Shown: positions 1 through 9,825 of the stretch, in pieces
How positions within the stretch are numbered: position 1 is the stretch's first letter
How the letters are laid out: each line of letters begins with the position of its first letter
From: Candidatus Iainarchaeum sp.
Lineage (GTDB): Archaea; B1Sed10-29; WALL01
Length of the DNA: 54,401 bases
Assembly (NCBI GenBank): GCA_021162685.1
Contig: JAGGYF010000002.1
Location: 1-54,401, forward strand
Reading direction: 5' to 3'
Notes under the pieces: generated by a model
Database searches by the model: none
Seen by the model: only the letters and a program-made list of their open reading frames with translations
What the model was told of the DNA's origin: nothing
Translations under genes and position numbers: made by a program

Positions 1-645
1 ATTATATATGTTAATCAGAATTGGTTCCTTAGTTACAATATCCTTTCTTAGTATCTCTGGAAATCCCCCCTCTTTAAGGAAGACTTCCAGGTGATGGATA
101 ACTCTCTCCTTTTGAAAAGGATCTTTGTAATTTATTTTGTGTCTGGAAATAAACTCTCTGAATGAAAATGGGGTAACTAGTACTGTAATATGTCTCCCTG
201 TTAAGGTCCTTCCTATATCTCTTGAAATCAAAGAGGCGGATGATCCAGATACAAATATCTGCTTGAACTCACCCCTGTCGTAGTAAACCCTAATCTCCTT
301 TTCCCATTCAGTTATGTTTTGTATCTCGTCAAGGAAAACATATTTTATTTCTGGCTTTATCTCAAGGGCTGTAGAGATAGTCTTCCTAATGTCGTTGAAC
401 TCAGGGTCATCAAAGTTCAGATACAATATCTCTTCTGGCTTTGTGCCTCTTTTTATCAGGTGCGAGATGACCTGGTACATCAAGAAGGTCTTTCCAGATC
501 TACGCACTCCAATAATGTCTTTTATGTGTGGCAGGCTTGTTAAATCCAATACATCTTTTAAAATATCCCTCTCTGTCCATCCAAATGCGTTCAACTTCTG
601 TGGGTCTGACCACCAGAAGTTCCATTTCTCTATTGAAACCTTCAT
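1..645 (-). CDS. AAA ATPase, DUF4143-type (C-terminus beyond window)
   Basis: The reading frame opens at ATG 645 and stays open to the left edge, so only the N-terminal 215 residues are visible. It has a Walker A loop (GVRRSGKT, about residues 38-45), a Walker B acidic stretch (YVFLDEIQN) and a sensor-like VSGSSASL segment followed by RDIGRTLTGR and PFSFREF. This order is typical of the archaeal AAA_14 plus DUF4143 ATPase family, often found in many copies in archaeal genomes and of unclear function. The cut falls where the DUF4143 part would begin. A frameshifted relative lies at 25292-26577. Family assignment is strong; biological role is unknown. Confidence 0.85.
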   Translation of the reverse strand, partial: MKVSIEKWNFWWSDPQKLNAFGWTERDILKDVLDLTSLPHIKDIIGVRRSGKTFLMYQVISHLIKRGTKPEEILYLNFDDPEFNDIRKTISTALEIKPEIKYVFLDEIQNITEWEKEIRVYYDRGEFKQIFVSGSSASLISRDIGRTLTGRHITVLVTPFSFREFISRHKINYKDPFQKERVIHHLEVFLKEGGFPEILRKDIVTKEPILINIYN

Positions 646-728
646 ACATAGTTGTTATCCAAAAGCCTTTATAAATGTTTTCATTAAAGTGAAGGATTAT
701 AGTCATTTTTCCTTCACTGTTATGATAG

Positions 729-834
729 TGCTCCCGCCGGGATTTGAACCCGGGGCCTAGGCTTTCTCCAATTGTTGGGCTTTATACCCCATTTCGAGAG
801 GCCTAGATGTTTAACCGGACTACACCACGGGAGC
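729..834 (-). tRNA. tRNA-Glu(CTC) with anticodon-loop intron
   Basis: The minus strand folds as a tRNA: acceptor GCTCCCG/CGGGAGC, discriminator A, T arm CCGGG-TTCAAAT-CCCGG, and anticodon stem TAGGC/GCCTA. The anticodon loop reads CT-CTC-G and then is interrupted by about 31 nt before the closing A, the canonical archaeal 37/38 intron site. Anticodon CTC reads GAG (Glu), and the body resembles archaeal tRNA-Glu. Without the intron the tRNA is 75 nt. I did not model the bulge-helix-bulge splice motif. Confidence 0.9.
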
Positions 835-875
835 AATAGAGGTATTAATTTTTATAAAACGACCTTAAAAACCTT

Positions 876-3800
876 TTACTTCTCCATCCTCTTTCTTGCA
901 GTTCTATGGCTTGTTACATAGAGCATCCATAGTGAAGCGAGTGCAAGTATCGCAGCAAGCCCATATAATAGGTCTCCTCTCTTGAAAAGTAAGCCAGTCA
1001 TGAGAGTCTTTCTTCCCTCTGGTGCAGGTTTTGGTTGTGGACGTATTGTCTGTTTTGTCCTCTCAATAGTTCTCTCCTCTTCTGTCTGTTTCTCTACTTT
1101 ATTTTCCTCAACGGGTTTTAATGCAATCACTACTGGGTGGTCAAGCGCAGCGATGGTGTTCTCCTCAACATATCCACTAACAGTGTATACAATTTTGAGT
1201 GTGTCATCAGTGTCAAATTGCTTGTTCCATCCAACTGTCTTGTATGATGAGTAATCGTATGGTTTACTAAACACAGTATCCTCAACATCTTTCAGAAGAG
1301 AGTCTATGACAACAGTTTCAACAGATGCCCCTTTGTTTTTTATATTCATTGTGTATTCTGTTTCTTTGGTTTCTACAAAGTATATCCATTCCCTTGATGC
1401 CTCAAACTTGTCACAGATATCAAGCGTTTTCTCTTTGTCGTATCTATCGCCAAGTTCATCAATGATCTGCTTTATAGGAGCAGAGTTAAGCCTCTCTTCA
1501 AGGTTATCACATAGTGAGCTATATGATTTTACAAGTGTGAACTTCTGTTCCTCTGTTTCGCTGGATGTAGGCTTCGTTGAACTACCGCCAGAGGATCCAC
1601 CTCCTCCTCCACCTGAACCACAGCCTTCATCTACTACACCATCGCAATCATTATCCACGCCGTCACATACCTCAGCTGCTCCATGGTGTATATTTGCGTT
1701 ATTTGGAGAACAGTCTGTTGAGTCAGGGTCTCCATCTCCGTCAGAGTCTGGTTCAGTGGGTGTTGCGGTGGCAGTTATCACATCTTTGTTTTCATTTCCT
1801 TTTCTATCTACTGGTGTTACTCCAAAGTAGTAAAGCACATTATTTTGGAGTCCAGTAACTGTAATAGTTGTCTGTGTTGTGTTCAGCGTGCTAGTCATTC
1901 CTGACACATTTGTGAAGTTTGACGTGCTCCAATATATTTTGTATAACTCAATATCTGCTGCTTGGGAAGGATTCCATTCCAGTCTTACTTCTCCACCATT
2001 CCCTGTATCTGTTGCATTTAATCCTGTGACTATAGAAGGAGGAGTAGTGTCATTAACCGTGAAATAGATAAATGGTCCATCAAAATGATTTGCACTTAGG
2101 TCCCAGCAATACGTACCCACATAGAAATAACCATTCTGCTTCGTATTGAAGATATCTGTAAAAGTCTCGCTAGTTGAGATTATTGGGAACCCTTGTGGAT
2201 AAAACATTGAAGAAATCCAGATCAAAGAACCATCAGTTGCATTGTGCAATTCATAATTACAGGAGAGCAAACCATAATTATCTGTCACAGTAACATTCCA
2301 TGGCAAGCCTATTGAATCGTTGTATGTTACATTCTGAGGATCTGATGCCATTGTATTTGGAGGGGTATTGTCTATAATTATCCTCCAGTCTGTGTTGTTT
2401 AATCCATGGCCAAGTGTGTCATTAACAAATACACGAACTGTGAGGTTAGCATCACCATTATATGTTATGTTATAGTAACCTACACAATTTTCTGAATTGC
2501 ATGTTTTCACGTTAGACTCATTAACATATATCTCTATGGTGTCTACACCACTTACATCATTTGCAGTTACATTTATTTCTATTGTTTCATTCTGTTTTGT
2601 GAATGATTGTTCTTGCATTATGGATGTGCCATTTAATGAGATACTTACTTCTGGAGAGTCTGTATCAACAGAGAAGGACACATCTGAGAAATTGTAGTTG
2701 AATACATAATCTCTACACCATATCTCTAGTAGGTAATTGCCATCAGCACTTCCGAACATCTGTGTTACGTTTAGAGTATAGCTAACATTTGTATTGTTTC
2801 CGATCCATCCAATGCTTTTGTTATATTCGTTTGCGTCTTTATATATTACATATCCACATTTCAAAGTGTCAGCAAGATTGTCTGACACAGAAAAGTTCAA
2901 TTCAATAAGATCTGTACCATAAAGCATATTCTGAGGAGAATATATATCAATTCTGTAAGGTTCGCTGTTATCAACAGTTGCTGTTATTGTAAGATCATCG
3001 CCAAAAAGTGGGCTATTCCCAACATTATCATATACATCAAGCGGAACATACGCATATGTGTCTACGTTACTTGGATCTGTTTCACCAACATTTATTGGAA
3101 TATTATACCAGTGGCATTCCCACTCATTATCAGACACCATAGAGCAAAAATCTGGTGATATGTCCTGATCATTCTGATTCCCAGTCACGTCATTTAAGTC
3201 CGCAATTGTGTCGCTTTCCTCCAGACCGGATCCGCTCTCATTTACAACAAGGGCAACATATGCTTCTCCTCCTGTTTTTAACCAGTTTTCTTTTGGTTCA
3301 GTATCATTGTCATATTGATAAATGAGGTATGAGCTTAGTAGTATACTTGCATTCTCTATTACGGGCGCAGTGTCATCAATTGAAAATTCATTTGATACTC
3401 CATTGTTATTCTCAGCAAGATCCCAGGCCATTATAATATACTCGATAGTAGTTTCACCTAGTTGTTGAGGTATTGCTGCAGTATAATTATCTCCACCAAC
3501 GTTTGTCATTAGGGTTACTTCGAAATCATCCATTGTTCCGTTTTTCCACCACAACCTCACATTATTTGTGTCAAGATGCAGGTCAGTTATAGTAGCGTTT
3601 ACCTGGAAAGGACCCGAACTATTTGTATCAGGTAACGGGTCATGTATAATTTCTGGAGGAGTGTAATCAGCGGTTATGTTTACTGTTGTGTAGTTCCCAT
3701 CATTATCTAAGTCAGCTTTTATAGTGAGATTTTCATTATCGTTAAGTTTAACATACCAAACATTATCACAAGCAAAGAATGTAGGACCAGTCCATATGTT

Positions 3801-4097
3801 AAATATGCCTCGATAGTCACCATCATCTGCTCCACCAAATGTTCCATCATCATATACTGTTATGTTTAGTGTTTCATATGGGGTAATCAATGTTACTGTT
3901 TTGTTTTCTCCAGATGTAACACCATCACTAACATTTACAAAAACCTTTGTGTCAAGTTGGGAACATCCTCCATAGTATGCTTCTGAGAACACTGTTGAGG
4001 CTTCTGCTCCCCAGTCCCAAAGGGATGTTGTAATGGCGTCCTGGGCACCCATCACCCCAGCTAGCAGAATAAACAGCAGTAAAGCGGCCTTTCTCAT
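876..4097 (-). CDS. Cell-surface protein with FN3 domain and MopE-like metal-binding motif
   Basis: A secreted, C-terminally anchored envelope protein of about 1073 aa. A signal peptide ([17 protein letters not shown]) precedes long beta-rich, Asn-glycosylation-rich (NxT/S) Ig-like repeats, several of which contain DNTPP/DDTAP linkers. A fibronectin type III domain lies near residues 680-775. Next come an acidic DSDGDGDPD stretch and an [12 protein letters not shown] motif (about 780-825) typical of MopE-like putative metal-binding repeats. A Gly/Ser linker and a roughly 200-residue domain follow, then one transmembrane helix (about 1045-1065) and a basic tail. I chose ATG 4097; an in-frame GTG lies at 4106. 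A TATA element at 4127-4137 puts transcription start at about the first codon. It shares the general style of the giant proteins at 32-54 kb but not their N-terminal anchor. Confidence 0.8.
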   Translation of the reverse strand: MRKAALLLFILLAGVMGAQDAITTSLWDWGAEASTVFSEAYYGGCSQLDTKVFVNVSDGVTSGENKTVTLITPYETLNITVYDDGTFGGADDGDYRGIFNIWTGPTFFACDNVWYVKLNDNENLTIKADLDNDGNYTTVNITADYTPPEIIHDPLPDTNSSGPFQVNATITDLHLDTNNVRLWWKNGTMDDFEVTLMTNVGGDNYTAAIPQQLGETTIEYIIMAWDLAENNNGVSNEFSIDDTAPVIENASILLSSYLIYQYDNDTEPKENWLKTGGEAYVALVVNESGSGLEESDTIADLNDVTGNQNDQDISPDFCSMVSDNEWECHWYNIPINVGETDPSNVDTYAYVPLDVYDNVGNSPLFGDDLTITATVDNSEPYRIDIYSPQNMLYGTDLIELNFSVSDNLADTLKCGYVIYKDANEYNKSIGWIGNNTNVSYTLNVTQMFGSADGNYLLEIWCRDYVFNYNFSDVSFSVDTDSPEVSISLNGTSIMQEQSFTKQNETIEINVTANDVSGVDTIEIYVNESNVKTCNSENCVGYYNITYNGDANLTVRVFVNDTLGHGLNNTDWRIIIDNTPPNTMASDPQNVTYNDSIGLPWNVTVTDNYGLLSCNYELHNATDGSLIWISSMFYPQGFPIISTSETFTDIFNTKQNGYFYVGTYCWDLSANHFDGPFIYFTVNDTTPPSIVTGLNATDTGNGGEVRLEWNPSQAADIELYKIYWSTSNFTNVSGMTSTLNTTQTTITVTGLQNNVLYYFGVTPVDRKGNENKDVITATATPTEPDSDGDGDPDSTDCSPNNANIHHGAAEVCDGVDNDCDGVVDEGCGSGGGGGGSSGGSSTKPTSSETEEQKFTLVKSYSSLCDNLEERLNSAPIKQIIDELGDRYDKEKTLDICDKFEASREWIYFVETKETEYTMNIKNKGASVETVVIDSLLKDVEDTVFSKPYDYSSYKTVGWNKQFDTDDTLKIVYTVSGYVEENTIAALDHPVVIALKPVEENKVEKQTEEERTIERTKQTIRPQPKPAPEGRKTLMTGLLFKRGDLLYGLAAILALASLWMLYVTSHRTARKRMEK

Positions 4098-4126
4098 AGT
4101 TATCACTGAGGAAATAACTCAATTAC

Positions 4127-4137
4127 AATATAAAAGC
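4127..4137 (-). promoter_or_regulatory. TATA element for the 876-4097 surface protein
   Basis: On the minus strand CTTTTATATTG is centred about 25 nt upstream of 4106. This predicts an mRNA with almost no leader. No Shine-Dalgarno sequence is evident. Confidence 0.5.
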
Positions 4138-4170
4138 ATTTCGTTTTTAGAACCACTGCATAGTTACAAA

Positions 4171-4626
4171 TTATGGATAGTCGTCAACACTTTCGCCAGG
4201 AAGCAGTCTTCCATGGTGATGCAACTGTCTTAAAAGTGCCTCTGCGTATGGGCCAGCACTTTCAGGCTCTCTCTCCCTCTCCTTATCAATCCTTTTCCTC
4301 AGTTCTTCAATCATCTTTTCAGTCAGAAGGGCGTTCCATTTTCTCTCAAATTTTTCCCACACGTCTTCTTTTATTTTTGGATTTTCAACATTAAGTTTTC
4401 TAAATGGTATCCCGTAGTTTTCTTCAAGGAGGATATGTACAAGGCCTTCCCTAAGTTCTGTTTCGGTTATGCCTCTCCTCCTGCAGAATTCCGCTATGAG
4501 ATGCTCTGGATTTTTCATCATCTGTTTTCTATATTCTCTATCCCACTTTGCAGTGTAGAGGTCTTCTTTTATCCAGTAGTCTGATTCTCTTCTCTCTTCT
4601 CTGCCCATTGGTCTCCATGGTGACAT
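4171..4626 (-). CDS. Hypothetical charged protein
   Basis: A 151-aa soluble, helical, strongly charged protein that I do not recognise. It has no signal peptide, membrane segment or cysteine cluster; motifs such as EFCRRRGITETELREGL suggest a small helical DNA- or protein-binding domain, but this is weak. The start ATG at 4626 lies only 2 nt beyond the 3' end of the tRNA-Val gene on the same strand. The gene is therefore either cotranscribed with the tRNA or starts at the next Met (4608). No function is proposed. Confidence 0.6.
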   Translation of the reverse strand: MSPWRPMGREERRESDYWIKEDLYTAKWDREYRKQMMKNPEHLIAEFCRRRGITETELREGLVHILLEENYGIPFRKLNVENPKIKEDVWEKFERKWNALLTEKMIEELRKRIDKEREREPESAGPYAEALLRQLHHHGRLLPGESVDDYP

Positions 4627-4628
4627 AA

Positions 4629-4701
4629 TGGACCCGGGGAGATTCGAACTCCCGATCTTCGCCGTGTGAAGGCGACGTCCTAACCACTAGACTACGGGTC
4701 C
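4629..4701 (-). tRNA. tRNA-Val(CAC)
   Basis: A 73-nt cloverleaf: acceptor GGACCCG/CGGGTCC with discriminator A, D arm GTCTAGTGGTTAGGAC, anticodon stem TCGCC/GGCGA with loop TT-CAC-AC, and T arm GGGAG-TTCGAAT-CTCCC. Anticodon CAC reads GUG valine codons. CCA is not encoded. Confidence 0.93.
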
Positions 4702-4727
4702 GTGCTTTTATTATTTTCTACAATGCT

Positions 4728-4738
4728 TTATTAATACT
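4728..4738 (+). promoter_or_regulatory. TATA element for 4756 gene
   Basis: TTTATTAATAC lies about 24 nt upstream of ATG 4756, predicting a leaderless transcript. Confidence 0.4.
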
Positions 4739-4755
4739 TTTGCGAATAATATACT

Positions 4756-5229
4756 ATGCCAGTTCTCAGAAAAACATATAAGGATGTTAGGGTTAGCAAC
4801 AACAAACTCACACATGTCATCTACACATTTGGTAAAGGGGCAGAGATTCATGAAAGAGCGGAATATTCCATTATTAATACACATTCACTCCTTTTGCGTG
4901 ATTATAAAGATGTCAACAAGGCGAACAGACACATCATAAAAATACTCAATGATGTTGAGGAAAGGATAATGGAGGAGTTTGGGGAAAACCCATTCAAAAG
5001 CGAGATTACCACCAAAGATGTTGATAAAAAGCAAAAGCAACATAATGAAAATCTTAACATAAATGCGCGTGTTGTGATAGGAGATGTATTTGAAAAGCAT
5101 AAGGGGAACAAGGACCTTAAACTATCGCTTGTTACATATCTCCAACTGGTACCATATGTTGAACATAGGATAAGAGGGATAATCTCACAACACGCAGAGG
5201 AGAGAAGAAACGAGATCAGAAGGCGCTAA
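4756..5229 (+). CDS. Hypothetical protein
   Basis: A 157-aa soluble, basic, Lys/Asn/His-rich protein without signal peptide or membrane helices. The N-terminal half looks alpha/beta (LTHVIYTFGKGAEIHERAEYS), with charged helices after it and a basic C-terminal tail ending RRNEIRRR. I recognise no family. A TATA-like element about 24 nt upstream supports ATG 4756 as the start. Its last 14 nt overlap tail-to-tail with the convergent gene at 5216-5611. Confidence 0.6.
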   Translation: MPVLRKTYKDVRVSNNKLTHVIYTFGKGAEIHERAEYSIINTHSLLLRDYKDVNKANRHIIKILNDVEERIMEEFGENPFKSEITTKDVDKKQKQHNENLNINARVVIGDVFEKHKGNKDLKLSLVTYLQLVPYVEHRIRGIISQHAEERRNEIRRR

Positions 5230-5611
5230 ATTCAATATCAGCCAATGTTTTTGTCCTGTCCATTTGTTGTGCTGTTTCCATAACCTCTTTCACAAGTTCA
5301 CGTTGTTCAATGAGATCATTTAGATCTTTTCTATATATGCAAATCTTTCCTTCTAGTTGGAATTTATGCTCTCTTATTTCATCTCTCTTTTCATTGTCAG
5401 CATACTTAAAACTCTTCTCTACTGTCTCAAGTTCCCCTCTCTTTTCTTCGAGCATTTCCTTTTTTAACTCTATTCTTTTTTCTAGTTTTTCAGCAAGCTC
5501 TTGCATCTTCTGTATTGCATCTTTGATGTTTTGCTCAGGATACAACTCAACATTATTCAATATGGCTATTGTCCTTAGAACGCTCAATACCTTCAATGTA
5601 TTCTCATTCAT
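5216..5611 (-). CDS. Coiled-coil protein
   Basis: A 131-aa protein made almost entirely of charged heptads (LEKRIELKKEMLEEKRGELE and following), so a long two-part coiled coil is likely. It has no membrane segment or catalytic motif. ATG 5611 is preceded on the minus strand by a T/A-rich TTTTTATTTG element about 20-25 nt upstream, again suggesting a leaderless mRNA. It converges with the 4756 gene. Function unknown; a structural or tethering role would be a guess. Confidence 0.6.
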   Translation of the reverse strand: MNENTLKVLSVLRTIAILNNVELYPEQNIKDAIQKMQELAEKLEKRIELKKEMLEEKRGELETVEKSFKYADNEKRDEIREHKFQLEGKICIYRKDLNDLIEQRELVKEVMETAQQMDRTKTLADIEFSAF

Positions 5612-5706
5612 AATTAGTTTTTGGGTTTCTCAAATAAAAATGGATACCAAAATATGCAAAATCTATTAAATAGATTTTTATCTTTGAATGTTTTTCTATT
5701 ATATGT

Positions 5707-6912
5707 ATGTTGAAGATACTCAGATTTATACGTAAAGCGCATATGCCATTACTTACGGTTTCTCTCGTAGCGCTCTTTTGGACATTTGGAAGTGGGGCAT
5801 TCGAGTTTATGCTCCCAACATTTCTGGATGGGCTACTCAAAGGGAACGCATTTCTTGTTGGAGTACTTCTAGCATTGCCAGGATTTGTGGCAGTGATATC
5901 TGATATCCCAATTGGAGAGATATGTGACAAGGTCAGCAGAAAAACCATTATCGCATGGGCATTAACAGGCATTGCTGCAACCGCATTATTAATGCTAGGA
6001 CTTAACAATTTTTGGTGGCTTGTACCTGTTTTCCTACTTTGGGGATTTTTTTATCAATTAATCGCAGTTCCAATGTACTCCTATTTGGTAGAGATATCTC
6101 CAAAGAGAATGAGTGCGGAATATGCAGGAGTATACACAACATTTGTTGCACTTGGATTTTCAGTTGGGCCACTGATAGGAGGGCTACTACTTTCCACATT
6201 TACAGAAACTTCTGTATTTTATTTCTATGCCACTATCTGTATCCTTGTTTCTGTTGGGGTGATGCTTTCTCTAAAGAGAATTCGCAAATGTCAAAAACCA
6301 GTTTCTGAAGGTATTATAGAAGTTATAAAAGAGGACAAACTTTTCATTGAAGGATTAACTGCTTTTAGAAAACTCGGCTCAACAGGGCGCACTCTTCTGC
6401 TTTTTTCTTGTATTATTGCGTTGTGGGACTCCATTGTTTGGGTCTCTGAACCATTGTACTATTCTGTTATGCATTTTGATCCTTCATTTGGTGGCTTATT
6501 GCTTATGGTTTTCGTCGTTCCTTATGTTATTTTTTCGTCTATTGGGGGCATTATTGCTGATCGGTGTGGGAAGAAGAAAACAGCAACTTTAGGTCTTATT
6601 ATTGCAATTATCTCCTCTCTCTGTTTTGTTTTAGACAAAGGTGCTGGAATAAAACTCATAAGTGCATTTCTGATTTCTACAGGTCTTGCTGTTGTTTGGT
6701 CTTCTGTAAGCGGTATGCTAATAAGCAGATGTCCAAGGAGAATGAGTGGAGAGATAAGTGGTGTTTGGAGTACAGCATCTGACGTAGGATATACAATAGG
6801 GCCAATTGTAGCAGGAGCACTGTTCTCTATCCACCCTCTGTTGCCGTTCTGTTTTGGAACTTTTATGTTTGTTGTACTATTGATAGTTTTAGCATTTGTA
6901 GAGGGAGAATAA
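5707..6912 (+). CDS. Major facilitator superfamily transporter
   Basis: A 401-aa integral membrane protein with about 12 hydrophobic helices in two six-helix halves. The MFS motif A is visible after TM2 (GEICDKVSRK), and its counterpart after TM8 (GIIADRCGKK). Length and motifs fit a proton-coupled multidrug or metabolite exporter; the substrate cannot be read from sequence. The start at ATG 5707 has a TTTTTATC TATA-like element about 25 nt upstream. The next feature downstream on the same strand is tRNA-Gln. Confidence 0.88.
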   Translation: MLKILRFIRKAHMPLLTVSLVALFWTFGSGAFEFMLPTFLDGLLKGNAFLVGVLLALPGFVAVISDIPIGEICDKVSRKTIIAWALTGIAATALLMLGLNNFWWLVPVFLLWGFFYQLIAVPMYSYLVEISPKRMSAEYAGVYTTFVALGFSVGPLIGGLLLSTFTETSVFYFYATICILVSVGVMLSLKRIRKCQKPVSEGIIEVIKEDKLFIEGLTAFRKLGSTGRTLLLFSCIIALWDSIVWVSEPLYYSVMHFDPSFGGLLLMVFVVPYVIFSSIGGIIADRCGKKKTATLGLIIAIISSLCFVLDKGAGIKLISAFLISTGLAVVWSSVSGMLISRCPRRMSGEISGVWSTASDVGYTIGPIVAGALFSIHPLLPFCFGTFMFVVLLIVLAFVEGE

Positions 6913-6976
6913 TAAAACAGAAGCACTTAAATAATAGAAATACACTAAATACCATCTTCTGTACAAGATTTAACAT

Positions 6977-7049
6977 AGCCCCGTGGTGTAGTGGCCAAGC
7001 ATGCAAGGCTCTGGACCTTGCGACAGCGGTTCGAATCCGCTCGGGGCTA
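6977..7049 (+). tRNA. tRNA-Gln(CTG)
   Basis: A 73-nt cloverleaf: acceptor AGCCCCG/CGGGGCT with discriminator A, anticodon stem CAAGG/CCTTG with loop CT-CTG-GA, and T arm AGCGG-TTCGAAT-CCGCT. Anticodon CTG reads CAG (Gln). No intron, no encoded CCA. Confidence 0.93.
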
Positions 7050-7052
7050 TTA

Positions 7053-7727
7053 TTATTCTAATGGGTTTTCTCCGCAATCAATATTCTTTTCTATTTCATC
7101 TGCCTCTGTCAGCCCCTGATACACTCTCTCTCCGTTTATAACAAGTGCTGGCACCTTTTGTATGTTGTACTGTTTTTCTATAACCTTAACCAAGTCAATG
7201 TCTGTGTTATAGGGCAATGCGAAAACCCACGTATTCCTGCATTTGTTTCTCACAGTGTCCAGGATTGATGCTTGGACTCCACAATCTGGGCAAGCTGAAT
7301 GGTCAGGATCATTTTCGGCATAGAAATATATTATGTAGTTAACACTTTCGTTGCATTCATCTCTGAGCTTTTTGAACTGGAGGAAGAGCTCAAAATCTTT
7401 GTAGATAAATGTCTTTTTTATGGCATAATAATCAGGACTAAAAACGTTTGAGTTTCTATATGCGTCAATCTTTCTAGCAAGCATGTCTGCCTTTTCAACC
7501 TGCTGTATAATTCTGTGTTTCATTATTGTACATTGGGCGTTTTTGTCGCCGTGCATAGATTCCAAATAATTCAAGAACAATCTTGAATCTTCCATCTCCC
7601 AACTCATCTGTTGCATTTGCTCAGATATAACATTAATCCTCTGTTTGTCTAGTATCCAAAGTGATGCCATGCTTGCGATTATGAGCAATGCACCCAACAC
7701 CAATCCTTTAACATATACACTTACCAT
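7053..7727 (-). CDS. Membrane-anchored thioredoxin-like protein
   Basis: 224 aa. One N-terminal transmembrane helix (about residues 7-26) is followed by a helical linker of roughly 100 residues and a C-terminal thioredoxin fold. The active-site pair is CPDC (about 146-149) after a beta strand (YIIYFYAEN), with a cis-Pro-like QKVPALVING segment and a final helix. This fits an extracytoplasmic disulfide exchange protein (DsbA/DsbD/thioredoxin group) with the catalytic domain outside the cell. It overlaps the upstream glycosyltransferase gene by 7 nt, so the two are probably one operon. The genome's many Cys-rich envelope proteins would be plausible substrates, which is inference. Confidence 0.78.
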   Translation of the reverse strand: MVSVYVKGLVLGALLIIASMASLWILDKQRINVISEQMQQMSWEMEDSRLFLNYLESMHGDKNAQCTIMKHRIIQQVEKADMLARKIDAYRNSNVFSPDYYAIKKTFIYKDFELFLQFKKLRDECNESVNYIIYFYAENDPDHSACPDCGVQASILDTVRNKCRNTWVFALPYNTDIDLVKVIEKQYNIQKVPALVINGERVYQGLTEADEIEKNIDCGENPLE

Positions 7728-9013
7728 ACCTTTCTACTCCCTTTAAGTTCATGAAAGAAACTCATCGTGTACGAGAATGTGATAAAGAATGAATACAAAA
7801 TCAAATAAAAAAGTATGTATGGTATCTCTGTAATTTTTGGTTTCCTTCTGTCAAATCTCATGCTTACATATAATAAATAACCCCAGAGGAGCAATGTTAG
7901 GACAAGAAACACAAGGTAGGGGGGCCATGCCAGTGGGTCTATATTCATAAGGAACTCTACCCTGAATGCATTATGCATGATTGTTGCGATAAACTGTTTT
8001 GCGTCCAGTATGAAACGTTTGGAGTTTATTGTGATAAATCCTATAAGGACAACCATGGAGAGGAATTCAACAATGAATGTAACGGGGAATACAAACATTC
8101 CGAACTGACCGTAAAACTTGTTGAAGATTAGATGCTTATATTTCAGGCCATTGAATATCTTTCCTCTGTACCACCTTATCCGCTGTCTGAAGTAACTTCG
8201 TAATGTATGGGGGACTTCTGTGTAAACCTTTGTGTTGACGCAGCACTCTATTTTCCATCCCTTTTCTTGCAGTGCCAGCGCAATCTCCATATCTTCTGTT
8301 ATATTACCTTCGTCAAATCCACCTACTTCTTTAACTGCTTTTGTTCTGTATATTGTCATTGGCCCAGGAGTAACATACAAACTTCTTAGTGATGAAATGC
8401 TTTTGTGCCAGAAACCAAATGCAACATAGTACTCAAATTCCTGTATCTTCTGTAAAAAGTTTCTTGGCTTTGAAGGCAGTATCAAAACAGTGACTGCACC
8501 AACCTTTGGATCATTGAAGTAGCCAACCATCTTCATCAAAGCATCTTTGCTTGGATAGGTATCTGAATCAATATTCGCAACAAGTTCTGTCTTAACCTTT
8601 TTCAGCACCTTATTCAAACTTACTGCTTTCCCCATGTTCTTCTTGTTCCTTATAATTGTTATCCCCTTAAACTTCTTTATCTTCTCATATGTCCCATCTG
8701 TGCTGCCGTCATCTATCACAATAACCTTGAATTTCTTAGGGTATTCCATGGCAAGGATGTGCCTCAAACTTTTCTCAATAGTGTCAGCAGCGTTATATGC
8801 TGGCACAATTATCGTTAGTGAGGGATATCGCTTAGGTTTTGGATCCTTTGTATCTGTTTCTTCAAGAGCGACAAGAAATATAGCAGCCTGCGTTACAAAG
8901 ATTGTTGAGCTTATGGTGAATATCCAATAAGGGTTGAAATAGGTAAATAATGCAATAGAAAAGAATACAAAGAGAGAGAATACTAACACACCAGCAACTG
9001 TTCTTAATCTCAT
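7721..9013 (-). CDS. Family 2 membrane glycosyltransferase (processive type)
   Basis: About 430 aa. Two N-terminal helices, a cytoplasmic GT2 catalytic domain and about three C-terminal helices match the PgaC/NodC/hyaluronan synthase layout. Visible motifs are IIVPAYNAADT, VIDDGSTDGT, the metal-binding NIDSDTYP (DxD-like), the acceptor-site GNITEDMEIA and QRIRWYRG (the QxxRW motif of processive synthases). It probably polymerises or transfers a nucleotide-sugar product at the membrane, perhaps for surface polysaccharide. I prefer ATG 9013, which has a TATA-like AATATAAATC about 25 nt upstream; a TTG at 9073 would add 20 residues. Divergent from the 9137 gene. Confidence 0.85.
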   Translation of the reverse strand: MRLRTVAGVLVFSLFVFFSIALFTYFNPYWIFTISSTIFVTQAAIFLVALEETDTKDPKPKRYPSLTIIVPAYNAADTIEKSLRHILAMEYPKKFKVIVIDDGSTDGTYEKIKKFKGITIIRNKKNMGKAVSLNKVLKKVKTELVANIDSDTYPSKDALMKMVGYFNDPKVGAVTVLILPSKPRNFLQKIQEFEYYVAFGFWHKSISSLRSLYVTPGPMTIYRTKAVKEVGGFDEGNITEDMEIALALQEKGWKIECCVNTKVYTEVPHTLRSYFRQRIRWYRGKIFNGLKYKHLIFNKFYGQFGMFVFPVTFIVEFLSMVVLIGFITINSKRFILDAKQFIATIMHNAFRVEFLMNIDPLAWPPYLVFLVLTLLLWGYLLYVSMRFDRRKPKITEIPYILFYLILYSFFITFSYTMSFFHELKGSRKVW

Positions 9014-9081
9014 AGTAACGTGTTGTTTTGGTTTTATTGATTTATATTTCTTCTCATGTTTTATTTTTTGCAAAACGCAAC

Positions 9082-9091
9082 ATTTATTAAT
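9082..9091 (+). promoter_or_regulatory. TATA element for DUF4013 gene
   Basis: TTTATTAATG is centred about 50 nt upstream of ATG 9137. Initiation near 9112 leaves a short leader containing GGAGGT at 9124-9129, one of the few clear ribosome binding sites in the window. Confidence 0.5.
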
Positions 9092-9136
9092 GCTTCTTCC
9101 GTTTTTTTAACAAAGTATTGGCAGGAGGTTAAACAT

Positions 9137-9721
9137 ATGGTAGACTATATGGCAGCGTTGAAAAGACCGTTTTCAGACCTGAAAGCATTTATCATAGGCG
9201 CAATTGTGGGCATTATACCTATTGTAAACTTAGCGTTCACAGGGTATCTATTGGATTGTGCAGCTACAGCATCAAGGAGGGACTATAGGCTCCCAGAGTG
9301 GACGAACTGGGGCAGATTGTTTGTCAGGGGGATAATGGCGTTTATCATAGCAATTATATACTATATACCAGTGGCGATAGTTGTGGTATTCTTCGCGCTA
9401 CTTGGGATGGCGGTGAAGAGTGCCGTGGTACCATTGATTGGATTGCTGTTCGTGCTTCTGGTGGCACTTATAATTGGTCTGATGTTGCCAATGGCACTAG
9501 TTTCATACGCAATACATGATGACATAAAAGCAGCGTTCAGTAATGAAGTGGTACGAAGGGTGTTCACAGGGAAGTACATTGTTGCATGGATTATTGTAGC
9601 AATTGTGTCGTCTATATTGTTATTGCTAGCTCTGATACCATTCATCGGTATAATGGTTGCATTGGTCGTAATAGGCGTATTTGGCAATACAGTGTATGGT
9701 ACATTATACTCAGAGCTTTAG
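9137..9721 (+). CDS. DUF4013-type membrane protein
   Basis: 194 aa with about five or six hydrophobic segments, starting MVDYMAALKRPF. The conserved stretch LPEWTNWGRLFVRG between the first and second hydrophobic regions is characteristic of the DUF4013 family, found in archaea and bacteria with unknown function. The start at 9137 rather than the upstream in-frame codon is set by a strong GGAGGT ribosome binding site 8-13 nt before it. Divergent from the glycosyltransferase. Confidence 0.8.
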   Translation: MVDYMAALKRPFSDLKAFIIGAIVGIIPIVNLAFTGYLLDCAATASRRDYRLPEWTNWGRLFVRGIMAFIIAIIYYIPVAIVVVFFALLGMAVKSAVVPLIGLLFVLLVALIIGLMLPMALVSYAIHDDIKAAFSNEVVRRVFTGKYIVAWIIVAIVSSILLLLALIPFIGIMVALVVIGVFGNTVYGTLYSEL

Positions 9722-9825
9722 AATCCATGAGGACATTGTCCTCATCATCCCTATTCTTTTCCATTCTTCTCTGCAATCAATAAGCTTTTATAGTATTGCG
9801 TTATAAATTATTCCCTGGGTTAATT

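Noticed and set aside
1306-1830. Plus-strand 174-aa ORF opposite the surface protein
   Set aside because: It is antisense to a protein with signal peptide, FN3 domain and metal-binding motif; its Ser/Pro-rich composition is what the reverse of that gene gives.
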